Source: JAAZMI01 sp964603615 (GTDB lineage: Bacteria; Bacillota; Dethiobacteria; DTU022; UBA8154). From it: DNA of 64,000 bases. The position numbers and the translations under genes were made by a program. Location: positions 34,795 through 98,794 of the forward strand of contig CAZRVU010000004.1 of NCBI GenBank assembly GCA_964603615.1, given 5' to 3'. Position 1 is the stretch's first letter. Every line of letters begins with the position of its first letter. The notes beneath the pieces are model-generated. The model saw only the letters and a program-made list of their open reading frames with translations. It was not told the origin of the DNA and made no database searches. Positions 26,784 through 35,042 of the stretch are shown here, in pieces.

Positions 26784-26910
26784 CGTCTTTTCCACCTTTA
26801 TTAGACGTTTTCCAAAACCTTCGACAAAAGGTTTGAAATTCCTGCTTTTCACAACTAAAAGTTGTAAATTTAAAGTTTCTTTTCTATAATCTATAAATAC
26901 TCCATAAGCA

Positions 26911-26939
26911 AAACGAAAGCCGGAGGAATGCTTCCGGCT
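26911..26939 (-). terminator. Hairpin terminator between fliS and flgB
   Basis: On the minus strand, AGCCGGA, an 8-base loop, TCCGGCT, then TTCGTTTT. It lies downstream of fliS and about 135 bases upstream of flgB, and so separates the fliD-fliS unit from the basal-body operon. A possible promoter follows on the minus strand (TTGCTT, 17 bases, TATAGA, ending around 26890). Confidence 0.65.
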
Positions 26940-27059
26940 AATCATTTTTTCTATTGGCAATATTACTATAAAAAAAAGCGGGAACCCTAAAAATAAGCGA
27001 AAAACTTCTGGATCCTCCCGGGGTATCCTTCCAGAAAAGGCTGTTCTTGACTAGGGCCT

Positions 27060-27596
27060 TTACCCGCTAACGTTTAGCCTTTTGTTCGCCCCTGTTTCTA
27101 AAGCGGTGCCCTTCCCCCCTGGGCCAGCCGGTTCATAGCCAGAGGGCATGTCTTTTATTTGTTCTTCAATAAATTTACCGGGATCAACCGGACCCGTCCT
27201 CCCGGCCCGGCTTTGTACCGCCGTCCGGCCATTCCCACCCAGAACTTCTTTCCAAACATCCAGCAACTCATTCAACAACTCCTCTGCCTGTTCTAAAAAA
27301 TGTATTTCTTTTTTAATATTGCCTTGTACCAACAGGTAGTGTATATAGTCGTACAACTGGAACAACCCTCCAGCCATTGCACCTGCTTCATGGTTCAAGG
27401 CGGACATCAACTCCGCGATGATATCCTCACTGCGTAACAGATTGTGATTCACGTTCTCTAGATTGCCTTCCTGCAGTGCTTTTTTGGCTAAACCAAGAAA
27501 ACGCAAAGCACCTGTATAAAGCATCAGTAAAAGCTTCCCCTGATCTGCCGTCTCTACCTGAACCTTTTGATACCGGGCATAAGGGTTAATACCCAT
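27060..27596 (-). CDS. fliS: Flagellin export chaperone FliS
   Basis: A 178-aa four-helix chaperone that keeps flagellin unfolded before export and, in Gram-positives, also binds FliW. The FliS core is present: NPYARYQKVQVETADQGKLLLMLYTGALRFL and a later GGLFQLYDYIHYLLVQGNIKK. About 45 extra residues at the C-terminus (Gly/Pro-rich) extend past the usual length. The flagellin client gene is not in this window. Confidence 0.93.
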   Translation of the reverse strand: MGINPYARYQKVQVETADQGKLLLMLYTGALRFLGLAKKALQEGNLENVNHNLLRSEDIIAELMSALNHEAGAMAGGLFQLYDYIHYLLVQGNIKKEIHFLEQAEELLNELLDVWKEVLGGNGRTAVQSRAGRTGPVDPGKFIEEQIKDMPSGYEPAGPGGKGTALETGANKRLNVSG

Positions 27597-27700
27597 TTAA
27601 ACATCCCCTTTTTCACAGTAAGATACCAATCCTGTTTTGATTCTTGCTTTATCCTGTTAAATATAAACAGTAACCGCATCAAATAATATTTAACATCCTT

Positions 27701-28081
27701 TTAGCGACGGGTATCAACAAAAAGGCCAATAATATTTTGAATTTGGGCCACTACATGCAACAGCCTTTCCGGTGGAATTTCTTTGATAACCTCGTTATCC
27801 TTAAGATTGACCACTTGGACCATTATCCTTTCCGATTCCTCATGAATACGAAAGCGCAAACTCGTATGGAAAGCCTCTGCAGTAGCATTTACTTTTTCTA
27901 TGGCCTCCGCCAGCTCTTCTTGGTTGCCTTCCCCCCACTTTAGAACCTTTTGTTCTCTATTGAGCACTTGATCACGCTGCTTCTGTTTGGGATCCTGCTT
28001 GTGGCTCTCCTGGATAAATGATTTCTGTGTTTGTTCATGGATTCTATTCAATTGTAAAGAATCTACCCCATCCACTTTCAT
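27701..28081 (-). CDS. flaG: Flagellar protein FlaG
   Basis: A 126-aa protein with the FlaG family C-terminus FHTSLRFRIHEESERIMVQVVNLKDNEVIKEIPPERLLHVVAQIQNIIGLFVDTRR. FlaG is reported to affect filament length in some bacteria, but its mechanism is unclear. It lies between the FliT-position gene and fliS. Confidence 0.92.
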   Translation of the reverse strand: MKVDGVDSLQLNRIHEQTQKSFIQESHKQDPKQKQRDQVLNREQKVLKWGEGNQEELAEAIEKVNATAEAFHTSLRFRIHEESERIMVQVVNLKDNEVIKEIPPERLLHVVAQIQNIIGLFVDTRR

Positions 28082-28145
28082 CTAACTCACCTCCCCGGTA
28101 ACAAATTAGACCCGGGTTTCTTTAAATCTAGTTACAGATTCGCCG

Positions 28146-28646
28146 CTATTTATTGGAATCTATAAAGAATCCCTCCGCTTGAAAATCCTGGTCCCGGTAA
28201 GCTTTGTTGGCCTTCTTCGTCACTTGAATCTTCTTTATCTCCCTGGCTGCACGCTGCAGAGAATGCCTTAAAGACTGGCTGGTAACGGCATCGAGGGCGA
28301 TGATCTCCTTGACCAGGGCATCCAACCGGTGCGGCGTTGCACTAAACTTTTCTGGCAACGACGGGGAATCCTTTTCTGGCCGCAACAAAACTTTCCCTTG
28401 TACCGGATTTAAAGAAACCTGCAGCTTTTTTTCTAAAATCCTCACTTCTTCTTGACAAGCGCTGGCTTGTTCCATCAACTTTTCCCGCCTAAAAAGCAGT
28501 TCTGCCAGTTTCCCTCTTTCGTCCTCGGTCAGAAAAGAATTATTTGCACAAAGAGTCTGGAGGCCCTGGGTCAGGGTAAGCATCTCCAGGTAGATCAGCT
28601 CCAAATTGGTATATAGTTGCGTTAACTGCAAAACTTTACCTTTCAT
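28146..28646 (-). CDS. Helical protein in the FliT position (flagellar chaperone candidate)
   Basis: A 166-aa, mostly helical protein (ELIYLEMLTLTQGLQTLCANN, then RGKLAELLFRREKLMEQASACQEEVRILEKKL) ending in a basic tail. It starts six bases after the fliD stop codon, where many flagellar operons carry fliT, the chaperone for the filament cap FliD. I see no decisive motif, so the role is inferred from place and helical character. Confidence 0.5.
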   Translation of the reverse strand: MKGKVLQLTQLYTNLELIYLEMLTLTQGLQTLCANNSFLTEDERGKLAELLFRREKLMEQASACQEEVRILEKKLQVSLNPVQGKVLLRPEKDSPSLPEKFSATPHRLDALVKEIIALDAVTSQSLRHSLQRAAREIKKIQVTKKANKAYRDQDFQAEGFFIDSNK

Positions 28647-28652
28647 TTGAAC

Positions 28653-30638
28653 TTACCGTAAAGCTTGAAATTGCATGATCTGTTGTGTCAGCCAGTCACC
28701 CTGGCTATAAAGCTGCTGCAGGGCTTTCTCCATAGCTGTAAACTGGCGGTAGTACTGTTCTTCCTTGCGCAGCAGGGCCGCGTTAACCCGTTCGATGCGT
28801 TTATTGATCTCTTCGATTTCCCGGTCAAAAAAATTGCGGAATTCGCTGACATCTCCTTCGATACCAGCCCGTTCGAGCAAAATACCTTTTTTGCCGCCGG
28901 CATCCCTGAGCGTGCGAATATAATCATTGAGTATATCGCTCAGGCGGTGGGCCAGCCCCGCCTCTTTAAAGCGATCCTGGCGCTTTTCCCCCGACAGGTC
29001 GGGACTGTAGTCAATATCCGGGCGTCTCGTAAAAAGGGCAATTACTTTGTCGGGATCTTCCGCCAGCGCGGCCCTCAACGCGCTACCGCCACCTTTGAGC
29101 ACTAATTTTCCCTGTTCGCGGTAATCATTGCTCGTCTCCAGGCCAATATCCACCAGATGCATACCGTCTACCGCAGTGTAAAGGGCCGTGCGCATCTCCC
29201 GCAGCATATTTTCCAGGGAAGACTCTCGCCGCAAAAGACCGCTGCGGGCTTTATCCTCCCACATTTCAATCTCTTTTTCCTTCATGTTTTCCTTCTGTTC
29301 GATGGTTAAAGGAGAAAAATCCCGGTAAACTTCTTCGCGCAGCTTGGAGTTTATTTCATCGATTAGCTCGTTATAACCCTTTACAAAGCCCTCTATATTT
29401 TGTGCAATAGCCTCCACATCCAAATTCAAAGAGATCTTTACAGCCGGGGATTGCTCCCCCTCCCCTTGCTTCACCGTTTTTTGGATGCTGTAAGTTAGGC
29501 CATCGATCGTAAAGATGTTGCCGGGGCGGCTGTGTTCAACCGCATTTATTGTAAATACAGCTTCCCGCCCGGCCTCGCCAATATAATACTTTTCGATTCC
29601 TTCATTGCCTGCGTCTTCATCAACATCAACTTTGATGCCGAAAGCCTTAAAAAGTGCGCAGCCGTTTTCATCCGTGCTGATCCTAAAATAACCTACCTCC
29701 TGCGCGGTGATGCTCAATGTGTCGCTGGAAGTATTGTATTCGGCGAGGACACCGGCGCCGCTATTATTGATTTTAGCGAGCAAATCTTCCAACGAATCTG
29801 TTTTTTCGACAGTAATCGACACATTATTTACCTCAAATTTTAAGAAGCCACTGCCATTTTCCCCGCTTTCCTCAAAAGCCAGGGGCCCTTTTGCCAGTTT
29901 GGCGCTGACCGCTTCTAAGTTATCATTCAAAAGCAGCCGGTTGGCAGCCCCGTTGCCAATGTTCAATACAGATAAGACATCTTCCCCATCCGGCATTTTG
30001 TTAGAAACCAGGGTCAGCATATCGGAAGAATATTCTGTTTCAAAACTTAACAAACCGTCGCTGGCTGCTACCGTTATCCTATTAACACCGAAGGCCGCAT
30101 TGAGTTTTGTTTGCAGTTCCCCGCCTAGCTCTGCCAGGGTATAGGTATGCCCCTCTTCACCGGGGGAAACGGCAATCTCTTTTGTTTTACCGTTCAAAGT
30201 AACATTAATAACATTTTTACCCTCTGTTATTGCTAGCGGGGAGGTAAGCGCCGCGCTGCTCCTGATTAAAGAAACGCCCCCCTCGCTGGCCCCTTTTGCC
30301 GCGGCGGCACTTTGGAGCACCTTAAAATCCAATGCGCCCGGCGCCGCACCGCTAGTGGCCACCACGGTAACAATACTGGTATCGCTAGACTCCACCGCTA
30401 TTTTTTTCAGTGCAGCAGGTGACATTAAATTGGTTTGCGTGTTCAATATATCAAAGTAGGTATCACGAAAAGCCCTTACTTTGTTAATGATCCCGCGAAA
30501 ATCCTCCTTTTTCCATTCTAGCACCTGCTTGTTCTGGTAGAGCTTATCCGCCTTCATCTGTTCGACGCGCATCAGATCGCGAATAATCTGCTCTGTGTCA
30601 AAGCCCGAGGCAATCCCGCCAATGCGTAACAAACTCAT
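28653..30638 (-). CDS. fliD: Flagellar filament-capping protein FliD
   Basis: A 661-aa cap protein that folds flagellin at the growing tip. The start at 30638 (MSLLRIGGIASGFDTEQIIRDLMRVEQMKADKL) has AGGAAGG eight bases upstream and is preferred to the GTG three codons earlier. The FliD N domain is followed by variable domains with repeats of the D2/D3 type. The C-terminal coiled coil is IERVNAALLRKEEQYYRQFTAMEKALQQLYSQGDWL. The gene has its own sigma-D promoter 49 bases upstream. Confidence 0.95.
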   Translation of the reverse strand: MSLLRIGGIASGFDTEQIIRDLMRVEQMKADKLYQNKQVLEWKKEDFRGIINKVRAFRDTYFDILNTQTNLMSPAALKKIAVESSDTSIVTVVATSGAAPGALDFKVLQSAAAAKGASEGGVSLIRSSAALTSPLAITEGKNVINVTLNGKTKEIAVSPGEEGHTYTLAELGGELQTKLNAAFGVNRITVAASDGLLSFETEYSSDMLTLVSNKMPDGEDVLSVLNIGNGAANRLLLNDNLEAVSAKLAKGPLAFEESGENGSGFLKFEVNNVSITVEKTDSLEDLLAKINNSGAGVLAEYNTSSDTLSITAQEVGYFRISTDENGCALFKAFGIKVDVDEDAGNEGIEKYYIGEAGREAVFTINAVEHSRPGNIFTIDGLTYSIQKTVKQGEGEQSPAVKISLNLDVEAIAQNIEGFVKGYNELIDEINSKLREEVYRDFSPLTIEQKENMKEKEIEMWEDKARSGLLRRESSLENMLREMRTALYTAVDGMHLVDIGLETSNDYREQGKLVLKGGGSALRAALAEDPDKVIALFTRRPDIDYSPDLSGEKRQDRFKEAGLAHRLSDILNDYIRTLRDAGGKKGILLERAGIEGDVSEFRNFFDREIEEINKRIERVNAALLRKEEQYYRQFTAMEKALQQLYSQGDWLTQQIMQFQALR

Positions 30639-30693
30639 AGAGCACACCTTCCTGTTTTTTATCAGATGTTTAAAATACTTCTTCTTAATATCT

Positions 30694-30720
30694 ATATCGG
30701 TTAAAAAAGGATTTTGTTTA
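30694..30720 (-). promoter_or_regulatory. Sigma-D (sigma-28) promoter of fliD
   Basis: On the minus strand, TAAA (30717-30720), exactly 15 bases, then ACCGATAT (30694-30701). The sigma-D consensus is TAAA-N15-GCCGATAT, so 11 of 12 positions match. It lies just downstream of the csrA terminator and drives fliD and probably the three genes after it. Confidence 0.9.
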
Positions 30721-30722
30721 AT

Positions 30723-30748
30723 AAAAAAAATAAACAGACTTTAGCCTG
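30723..30748 (-). terminator. Terminator of csrA
   Basis: On the minus strand, CAGGC-TAAA-GTCTG followed by TTTATTTTTTTT. It separates csrA from the sigma-D promoter of fliD. Confidence 0.7.
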
Positions 30749-30790
30749 CCTATTAAGTATTGATTTTAGATAAATTTTATAATTGCACAA

Positions 30791-31093
30791 TCATTGACGC
30801 CTGGACTTATTTAGCCCCGTCCCCGTCTTTTTTACCTCTTTTTTTTGAGTTGGCCGCTGCTCTAAGGATAACAAAGAAATGTTTTCTAATTGCCGGGACA
30901 TCTTAGCGGCAGCCCGGGCCGCAGCAATATTTTCTTCCAAAATTTCTTCATAAATTTCACGCCGGTAGATGGATACTTCTTGGGGAGCTTTAATACCGAT
31001 ACGGACAGCATCACTGCTTATTTCCAGGACATGAATTTCTATGTTGTCTCCAATTACAATGCTTTCCCCTCTCCGGCGCGTCAAAACTAACAT
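30791..31093 (-). CDS. csrA: Carbon storage regulator CsrA (C-terminally extended)
   Basis: An RNA-binding translational repressor, in Firmicutes usually of flagellin mRNA, and held inactive by FliW. The start at 31093 (MLVLTRRRGESIVIGDNIEI) has AAAGGTGG eight bases upstream. The core ends near residue 60. The protein continues to 100 aa with a Gln/Lys-rich basic tail, longer than the usual 60-75. It normally follows fliW directly; here 4 kb intervene. Confidence 0.95.
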   Translation of the reverse strand: MLVLTRRRGESIVIGDNIEIHVLEISSDAVRIGIKAPQEVSIYRREIYEEILEENIAAARAAAKMSRQLENISLLSLEQRPTQKKEVKKTGTGLNKSRRQ

Positions 31094-31141
31094 TGGCGCG
31101 ACCACCTTTCAATTTGACGTATGGGAAAAAAATTATAAATA

Positions 31142-31936
31142 TTAAGCAAGTAAGAGGCGATCGGTCTGCATCTGCTCACCGCTAACCTCATGAAACATTT
31201 TAATCAGGCCGGGAACGGTCATCTGTTCCCGTTGTTCACCTTGCAGATCCAAAATTATTTTTCCTTCGTGCATCATGATCGTACGGTTGCCGACCTGCAA
31301 AGCCTGCTCCATATTATGTGTTACCATCATACTGGTAATATTGGTGTCTTCGACCAACCGGCGGGTCAACTCTAAAACCTTTAAAGCCGTTTTGGGATCA
31401 AGAGAAGCAGTATGCTCATCCAGCAAAACCAGGCGCGGCTGTACCAATGTCGTCATCAGCAAGGTCATCGCCTGCCGCTGCCCCCCGGAAAGCAGTTTTA
31501 CGGGAATACCCAGGCGATCTTCCAGACCAAGTTTGAGCATTACCAGTTTTTCCTGAAAGATTTTGCGCCGGATTTCATTGATCCCCCGTTTAAGGGTGCG
31601 CGGCATACCGCGCCTTAAAGCCAGAGCAAGGTTCTCCTCCACCGTCATGGAGGCAGCCGTACCCATCATCGGATCCTGGAAAATACGAGCAATATCTTTG
31701 GCCCGTTGGTAATCGGGAAGATGGGTCACGTCTTCCCCACCAATTAGGATCTTGCCCTGCTCCACCGGGTAAACCCCGGCAACACAATTGAGCAAAGTAG
31801 ATTTGCCAGCCCCGTTCCCGCCAATGATGGTCACAAAATCACCTGCCGGCACCTCAAGGGAAACATCTTTTAAGGCGACCTTTTCATTGACACTACCCTG
31901 GTTAAATATTTTCGTTACATGCCATACTTCAAGCAG
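31142..31936 (-). CDS. ABC transporter ATP-binding protein (TrpZ-like, partner of an ABC_sub_bind system)
   Basis: A 264-aa ATPase if translation begins at CTG 31936. The frame contains LEVWHVTKIFNQGSVNEKVALKDVSLEVPAG, the normal ABC N-terminus, before the GTG at 31852 that would otherwise be the first start. An in-frame stop lies upstream of the GGAGG, and no ATG, GTG or TTG lies between. Walker A GGNGAGKST, signature LSGGQRQAMTL and Walker B LVLLDEHTAS (Glu followed by His) are present. It is four bases downstream of the permease stop and energises the same importer. Confidence 0.9.
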   Translation of the reverse strand: MLEVWHVTKIFNQGSVNEKVALKDVSLEVPAGDFVTIIGGNGAGKSTLLNCVAGVYPVEQGKILIGGEDVTHLPDYQRAKDIARIFQDPMMGTAASMTVEENLALALRRGMPRTLKRGINEIRRKIFQEKLVMLKLGLEDRLGIPVKLLSGGQRQAMTLLMTTLVQPRLVLLDEHTASLDPKTALKVLELTRRLVEDTNITSMMVTHNMEQALQVGNRTIMMHEGKIILDLQGEQREQMTVPGLIKMFHEVSGEQMQTDRLLLA

Positions 31937-31940
31937 GGGG

Positions 31941-32897
31941 CTAAACCTCCTTTTTTAACCTTTCCTCCCGGGCTTTGTTTTCATATTCAGTATTATTATT
32001 TTCTGAATATCTTTTAAAAGTAGCCTTTATTTTTTCCGAATAACCCTTGAAAAAAGGTGAAATCAACGCGATGGTGACGATCACCGCCGTAAAAAGTTTT
32101 AAATCGGTTGGCTGAAAACCTATGCGCAGGACCAGCGCAATAATCAAGCGGTAAAGAACTGAACCAAGCAAAACAGCAAAAATCCAAACGATGATACGTG
32201 CGCTGCCCAATAATACTTCGCCTACAATCACAGAGGCCAAACCGGCTACGATCGTCCCAATGCCCATGCTGATATCGGCGAACCCCTGGTACTGGGCGAT
32301 CATCGCCCCGCCAAGCGCAACCATGGCGTTGGAAATTCCTAAACCCATGGTCTTCATCCAATTGGTGTTTACACCCAGGCTGCGCATCATAATTTCATTA
32401 TCACCTGTCGCACGCAAGGCCTGCCCTTTTTCTGTAATTAAAAAATAGTAGAGGAACAGGACGAGAAGAAGGGCCACGACAATACTGATTATGAATTCGC
32501 TGTTGCGCAGGGAAACTCCCAGATTGCTCAAGCTCATAAAAATCGACGGCTGCCGGAGAAGCGGCAGATTGGGCCGGCCCATGATCCTTAAATTTATGGT
32601 ATATAAGCCAATCATCGATAAAATCCCGGCCAGCAAAGGGGGTATGGAAAACTTGGTGTGCAGCATACCTGTTACGATCCCGGCCAGGGCACCGGCTAGC
32701 GGAGCTGCCAAAGTAGCCACAAACGGGTTCACCCCGGAAAGGATGAGGGAGGCCGCCACCGCGGCCCCCAATGTAATGCTGCCATCGACGGTTAGATCCG
32801 GGAAATCCAAGATGCGAAATGTTAAAAATACCCCTAGGACCATCAGGCCGTAGATCAAACCTTGTACCATCGCCCCGTAGAAAGCAGTCAGACTCAT
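31941..32897 (-). CDS. ABC transporter permease (BPD_transp_2 family)
   Basis: A 318-aa polytopic membrane protein with about eight spans. The family text LGVFLTFRILDFPDLTVDGSITLGAAVAA at the N-terminus and GLGISNAMVALGGAMIAQYQG in the middle are typical of the permeases paired with PF04392 substrate-binding proteins (for example TrpY). It lies between the binding-protein gene and the ATPase gene. The end is basic and charged. Confidence 0.92.
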   Translation of the reverse strand: MSLTAFYGAMVQGLIYGLMVLGVFLTFRILDFPDLTVDGSITLGAAVAASLILSGVNPFVATLAAPLAGALAGIVTGMLHTKFSIPPLLAGILSMIGLYTINLRIMGRPNLPLLRQPSIFMSLSNLGVSLRNSEFIISIVVALLLVLFLYYFLITEKGQALRATGDNEIMMRSLGVNTNWMKTMGLGISNAMVALGGAMIAQYQGFADISMGIGTIVAGLASVIVGEVLLGSARIIVWIFAVLLGSVLYRLIIALVLRIGFQPTDLKLFTAVIVTIALISPFFKGYSEKIKATFKRYSENNNTEYENKAREERLKKEV

Positions 32898-32918
32898 TTA
32901 TTTACCTCTTTCATTTTT

Positions 32919-33947
32919 TCATTCAAAAACCTCATCAGCACGGTCGATAAGGGACTGCGGCAACTCCACGCCCATATTTTGTGCCGCTGTTTTGTTGATA
33001 GCATAAGTAAATTCTTTGGAACCGACAATCGGCATCGTAGCAGGATCTGCGCCCCGCAAAACATCGGCGGCCATCAAGCCCGTCTGATAACCCAAACCAT
33101 AGTAGCTGAGCCCCAGTGTCGCTACAGCACCATTTTCAACGCTTTCCACATCGCCGGCGATTAGAACCAACTTATGATCCTCGGCAACGCGGATTACCGA
33201 ACGCAGTGCACTGACAATGGTATTGTCCGTCGGCACATAGATTGCTTCCACTTTGCCGATGAGGGATTCTGCCGCCGATGCTACTTCACTGCTGTTCGTC
33301 GCTATGGCATCGACAATATTTACCCCCAGTTCAGGAGCTGCCGCTTTGGCAATATCTGCCTGCACCACAGAGTTTACTTCTCCGGAATTGTAGATAACGC
33401 CAATATTTTTTATATCAGGCTTAATTTCCAAAGCCAACTCCAACTGTTCCTTGATCGGGTTCATGTCCGTAGTCCCGGTTACATTTGTATTGGGACGCTC
33501 CATACTTTCCACTACCCCGGCTTCAACAGGGTCCGTCACCGCTGTAATCAAAATCGGAATCTCCTTGGTAGCTGTAGCTGCTGCCTGGGCAGCAGGTGTA
33601 GCTATCGCCAGGATCAGATCGACTCCCTCAGCAGCAAATCCTTCCGAAATGGTTACGGCCGTAGCCATCTCTCCCTGGGCATTTTTGTAGTCGACTGTAA
33701 GATTATCCCCTTCCTTGAAACCTTCACTGGCCAGCGCATCCAAAAACGCCGCCCTGGCAGTATCCAAGGCCAGGTGTTCAACGATTTGGACAATGCCGAT
33801 CGAGTAAGGCCCGTCAGCAGCCTCCTCTTCTTGATTATCCGGCTCCTCCGGAGGAGTTGGCGTTGCCGGTTGAGTGCAACCGCAAATAATCAAGGCTAAA
33901 GCCAAAAATAAAATTATCCCCCATTTAGTTTTCTTCTGCTTGAACAA
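32919..33947 (-). CDS. ABC transporter substrate-binding lipoprotein (ABC_sub_bind, PF04392)
   Basis: A 342-aa secreted lipoprotein: signal peptide residues 1-23 and lipobox ICGC with the lipidated Cys24, then an acidic linker (PPEEPDNQEEEAADG). The mature part has the family text YSIGIVQIVEHLALDTARAAFLDALASEGF and PILITAVTDPVEAGVV. Characterised relatives import tryptophan or tyrosine, but this substrate is not known. The start is TTG with GGAGG eight bases upstream. It is the first gene of the three-gene operon. Confidence 0.92.
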   Translation of the reverse strand: MFKQKKTKWGIILFLALALIICGCTQPATPTPPEEPDNQEEEAADGPYSIGIVQIVEHLALDTARAAFLDALASEGFKEGDNLTVDYKNAQGEMATAVTISEGFAAEGVDLILAIATPAAQAAATATKEIPILITAVTDPVEAGVVESMERPNTNVTGTTDMNPIKEQLELALEIKPDIKNIGVIYNSGEVNSVVQADIAKAAAPELGVNIVDAIATNSSEVASAAESLIGKVEAIYVPTDNTIVSALRSVIRVAEDHKLVLIAGDVESVENGAVATLGLSYYGLGYQTGLMAADVLRGADPATMPIVGSKEFTYAINKTAAQNMGVELPQSLIDRADEVFE

Positions 33948-34049
33948 GTTGTTTCCCTCCTGATTTCAAAAATACGTAGTAAATAAAACACCGCTTGCAC
34001 ATAACTAACTTTTTTTACAAATTTGGCGCACCACCTCCTTTTCATTATA

Positions 34050-34079
34050 CTCGCCTTATTAAAAAAAAGTCAAGAAGTT
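34050..34079 (-). promoter_or_regulatory. Strong vegetative promoter of the ABC importer operon
   Basis: On the minus strand, TTGACT, 18 bases (including eight T), then TATAAT. The transcript begins near GAAAAGGAGGTGG, so a strong Shine-Dalgarno-like sequence lies at the very 5' end of a leader of about 95 bases. A GTG two bases after it would give an 8-codon peptide, and a 25-codon frame with Tyr-Tyr starts further down. A leader-peptide role is only a possibility. No T-box sequence is seen. Confidence 0.7.
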
Positions 34080-34191
34080 GTTAAGTGTATTCGTAATATA
34101 ATATATATTTAGAAATCCTTTATGTATAATTATTATTTATTCCCCTTTTAAAACAACTTTCCTGCTTTCAACAAATATATTTTCCGGGTAA

Positions 34192-34430
34192 TATGTGCCA
34201 GGGGGCAGGGGGGTTGATATATACGCGCCAATTCAGGTGGCGAAGATTGTGGCAAGCTCCATGTTCCGCTTAGAGAGTTCTACGGTTCAGCTCCGGTTTC
34301 CGATGACCTGCCCGGCCAAGTGCCCATCCTTGGGCACACGGCCGGCTGCCAACGTCCTGTTGGCAGGGTCATCTCCAGCCTGCGCTTCACCGTGAACTCT
34401 TTGCTTCGCTGCACAAGTCGCTGCGCCACA
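34192..34430. repeat. Structured repeat related to 55266-55437, containing a Y-shaped palindrome
   Basis: The left part (AGGGGGCAGGGGGGTTGATATATA, then GGTGGCGAAGATTGTGGCAAGC and CCATGTTCCGC) aligns with the element at 55295-55370. Inside is a three-arm structure: outer stem GATGACC 34302-34308 with GGTCATC 34367-34373; arm 1 CCGGCC 34312-34317 with GGCCGG 34340-34345, closed further by GTGCCC/GGGCAC; arm 2 CTGCCAAC 34346-34353 with GTTGGCAG 34359-34366. A further stem AGAGTTC 34274-34280 pairs with GAACTCT 34394-34400. No open frame is credible. Confidence 0.75.
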
Positions 34431-35042
34431 ATTTTTCGCCTCTATAAAGAATATAAAGAATATTAAATATGGAAAATACTGCGGAAATTGAGTAATGTAA
34501 AAAAAATAAAACCGCTTACCAATAATACATAAAAATGCAACGAGAACAGTTCCTAATTGCACAATTTTTCGCCACTATAAAGAATATAAAGAAGATTAAA
34601 TATGGAAAATACTGCGGAAATTGAGTAATGTAAAAAAAAACTAAACCGCTTACCAATAATACATAAAAATGCAACGAGAACTGTTCCTAATTGCACAATT
34701 TTTCGCCACTATAAAGAATATAAAGAAGGTTAAATATGGAAAATACTGCGGAAATTGAGTAATGTAAAAAAAAATAAACCGCTTACCAAATAATACATAA
34801 AAATGCAACGAGAACTGTTCCTAATTGCACAATTTTTCGCCACNNNNNNNNNNNNNNNNNNNNNNNNNNNNNNNNNNNNNNNNNNNNNNNNNNNNNNNNN
34901 NNNNNNNNNNNNNNNNNNNNNNNNNNNNNNNNNNNNNNNNNNNTTAAATATGGAAAATACTGCGGAAATTGAGTAATGTAAAAAAAAAATAAACCGCTTA
35001 CCAATATTACATAAAAAGGCAACGAGAACTGTTCCTAATTGC
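34428..35042. repeat. Array of about 134-bp tandem repeats interrupted by an assembly gap
   Basis: The block ACAATTTTTCGCC recurs at 34428, 34561, 34695 and 34829 (spacings 133, 134, 134), each followed by nearly identical AT-rich sequence ending in GCAACGAGAACTGTTCCTAATTGC, an imperfect palindrome. At least one more unit lies after the gap, so there are five or more. Units differ by a few bases. Frames crossing the units are AT-rich and read through into neighbouring sequence, and I take the array as non-coding. Confidence 0.9.
34844..34943. other. Assembly gap of 100 N
   Basis: Exactly 100 N, the usual placeholder for a scaffold gap of unknown size. It falls inside the tandem repeat array, so the true number of repeat units is unknown. 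Confidence 0.98.

Noticed and set aside
33948..34080. T-box upstream of the ABC importer
   Set aside because: The conserved TGGNACCGCG-type antiterminator sequence is absent and the leader is too short.
34287..34562. A 91-codon minus-strand frame, and similar frames across the N gap
   Set aside because: Made of the AT-rich tandem repeat unit and running into a GC palindrome; no ribosome-binding site and low-complexity Phe/Ile-rich translation.
34428..35042. CRISPR array
   Set aside because: The units are about 134 bp and near-identical throughout, with no distinct spacers and no cas genes nearby.
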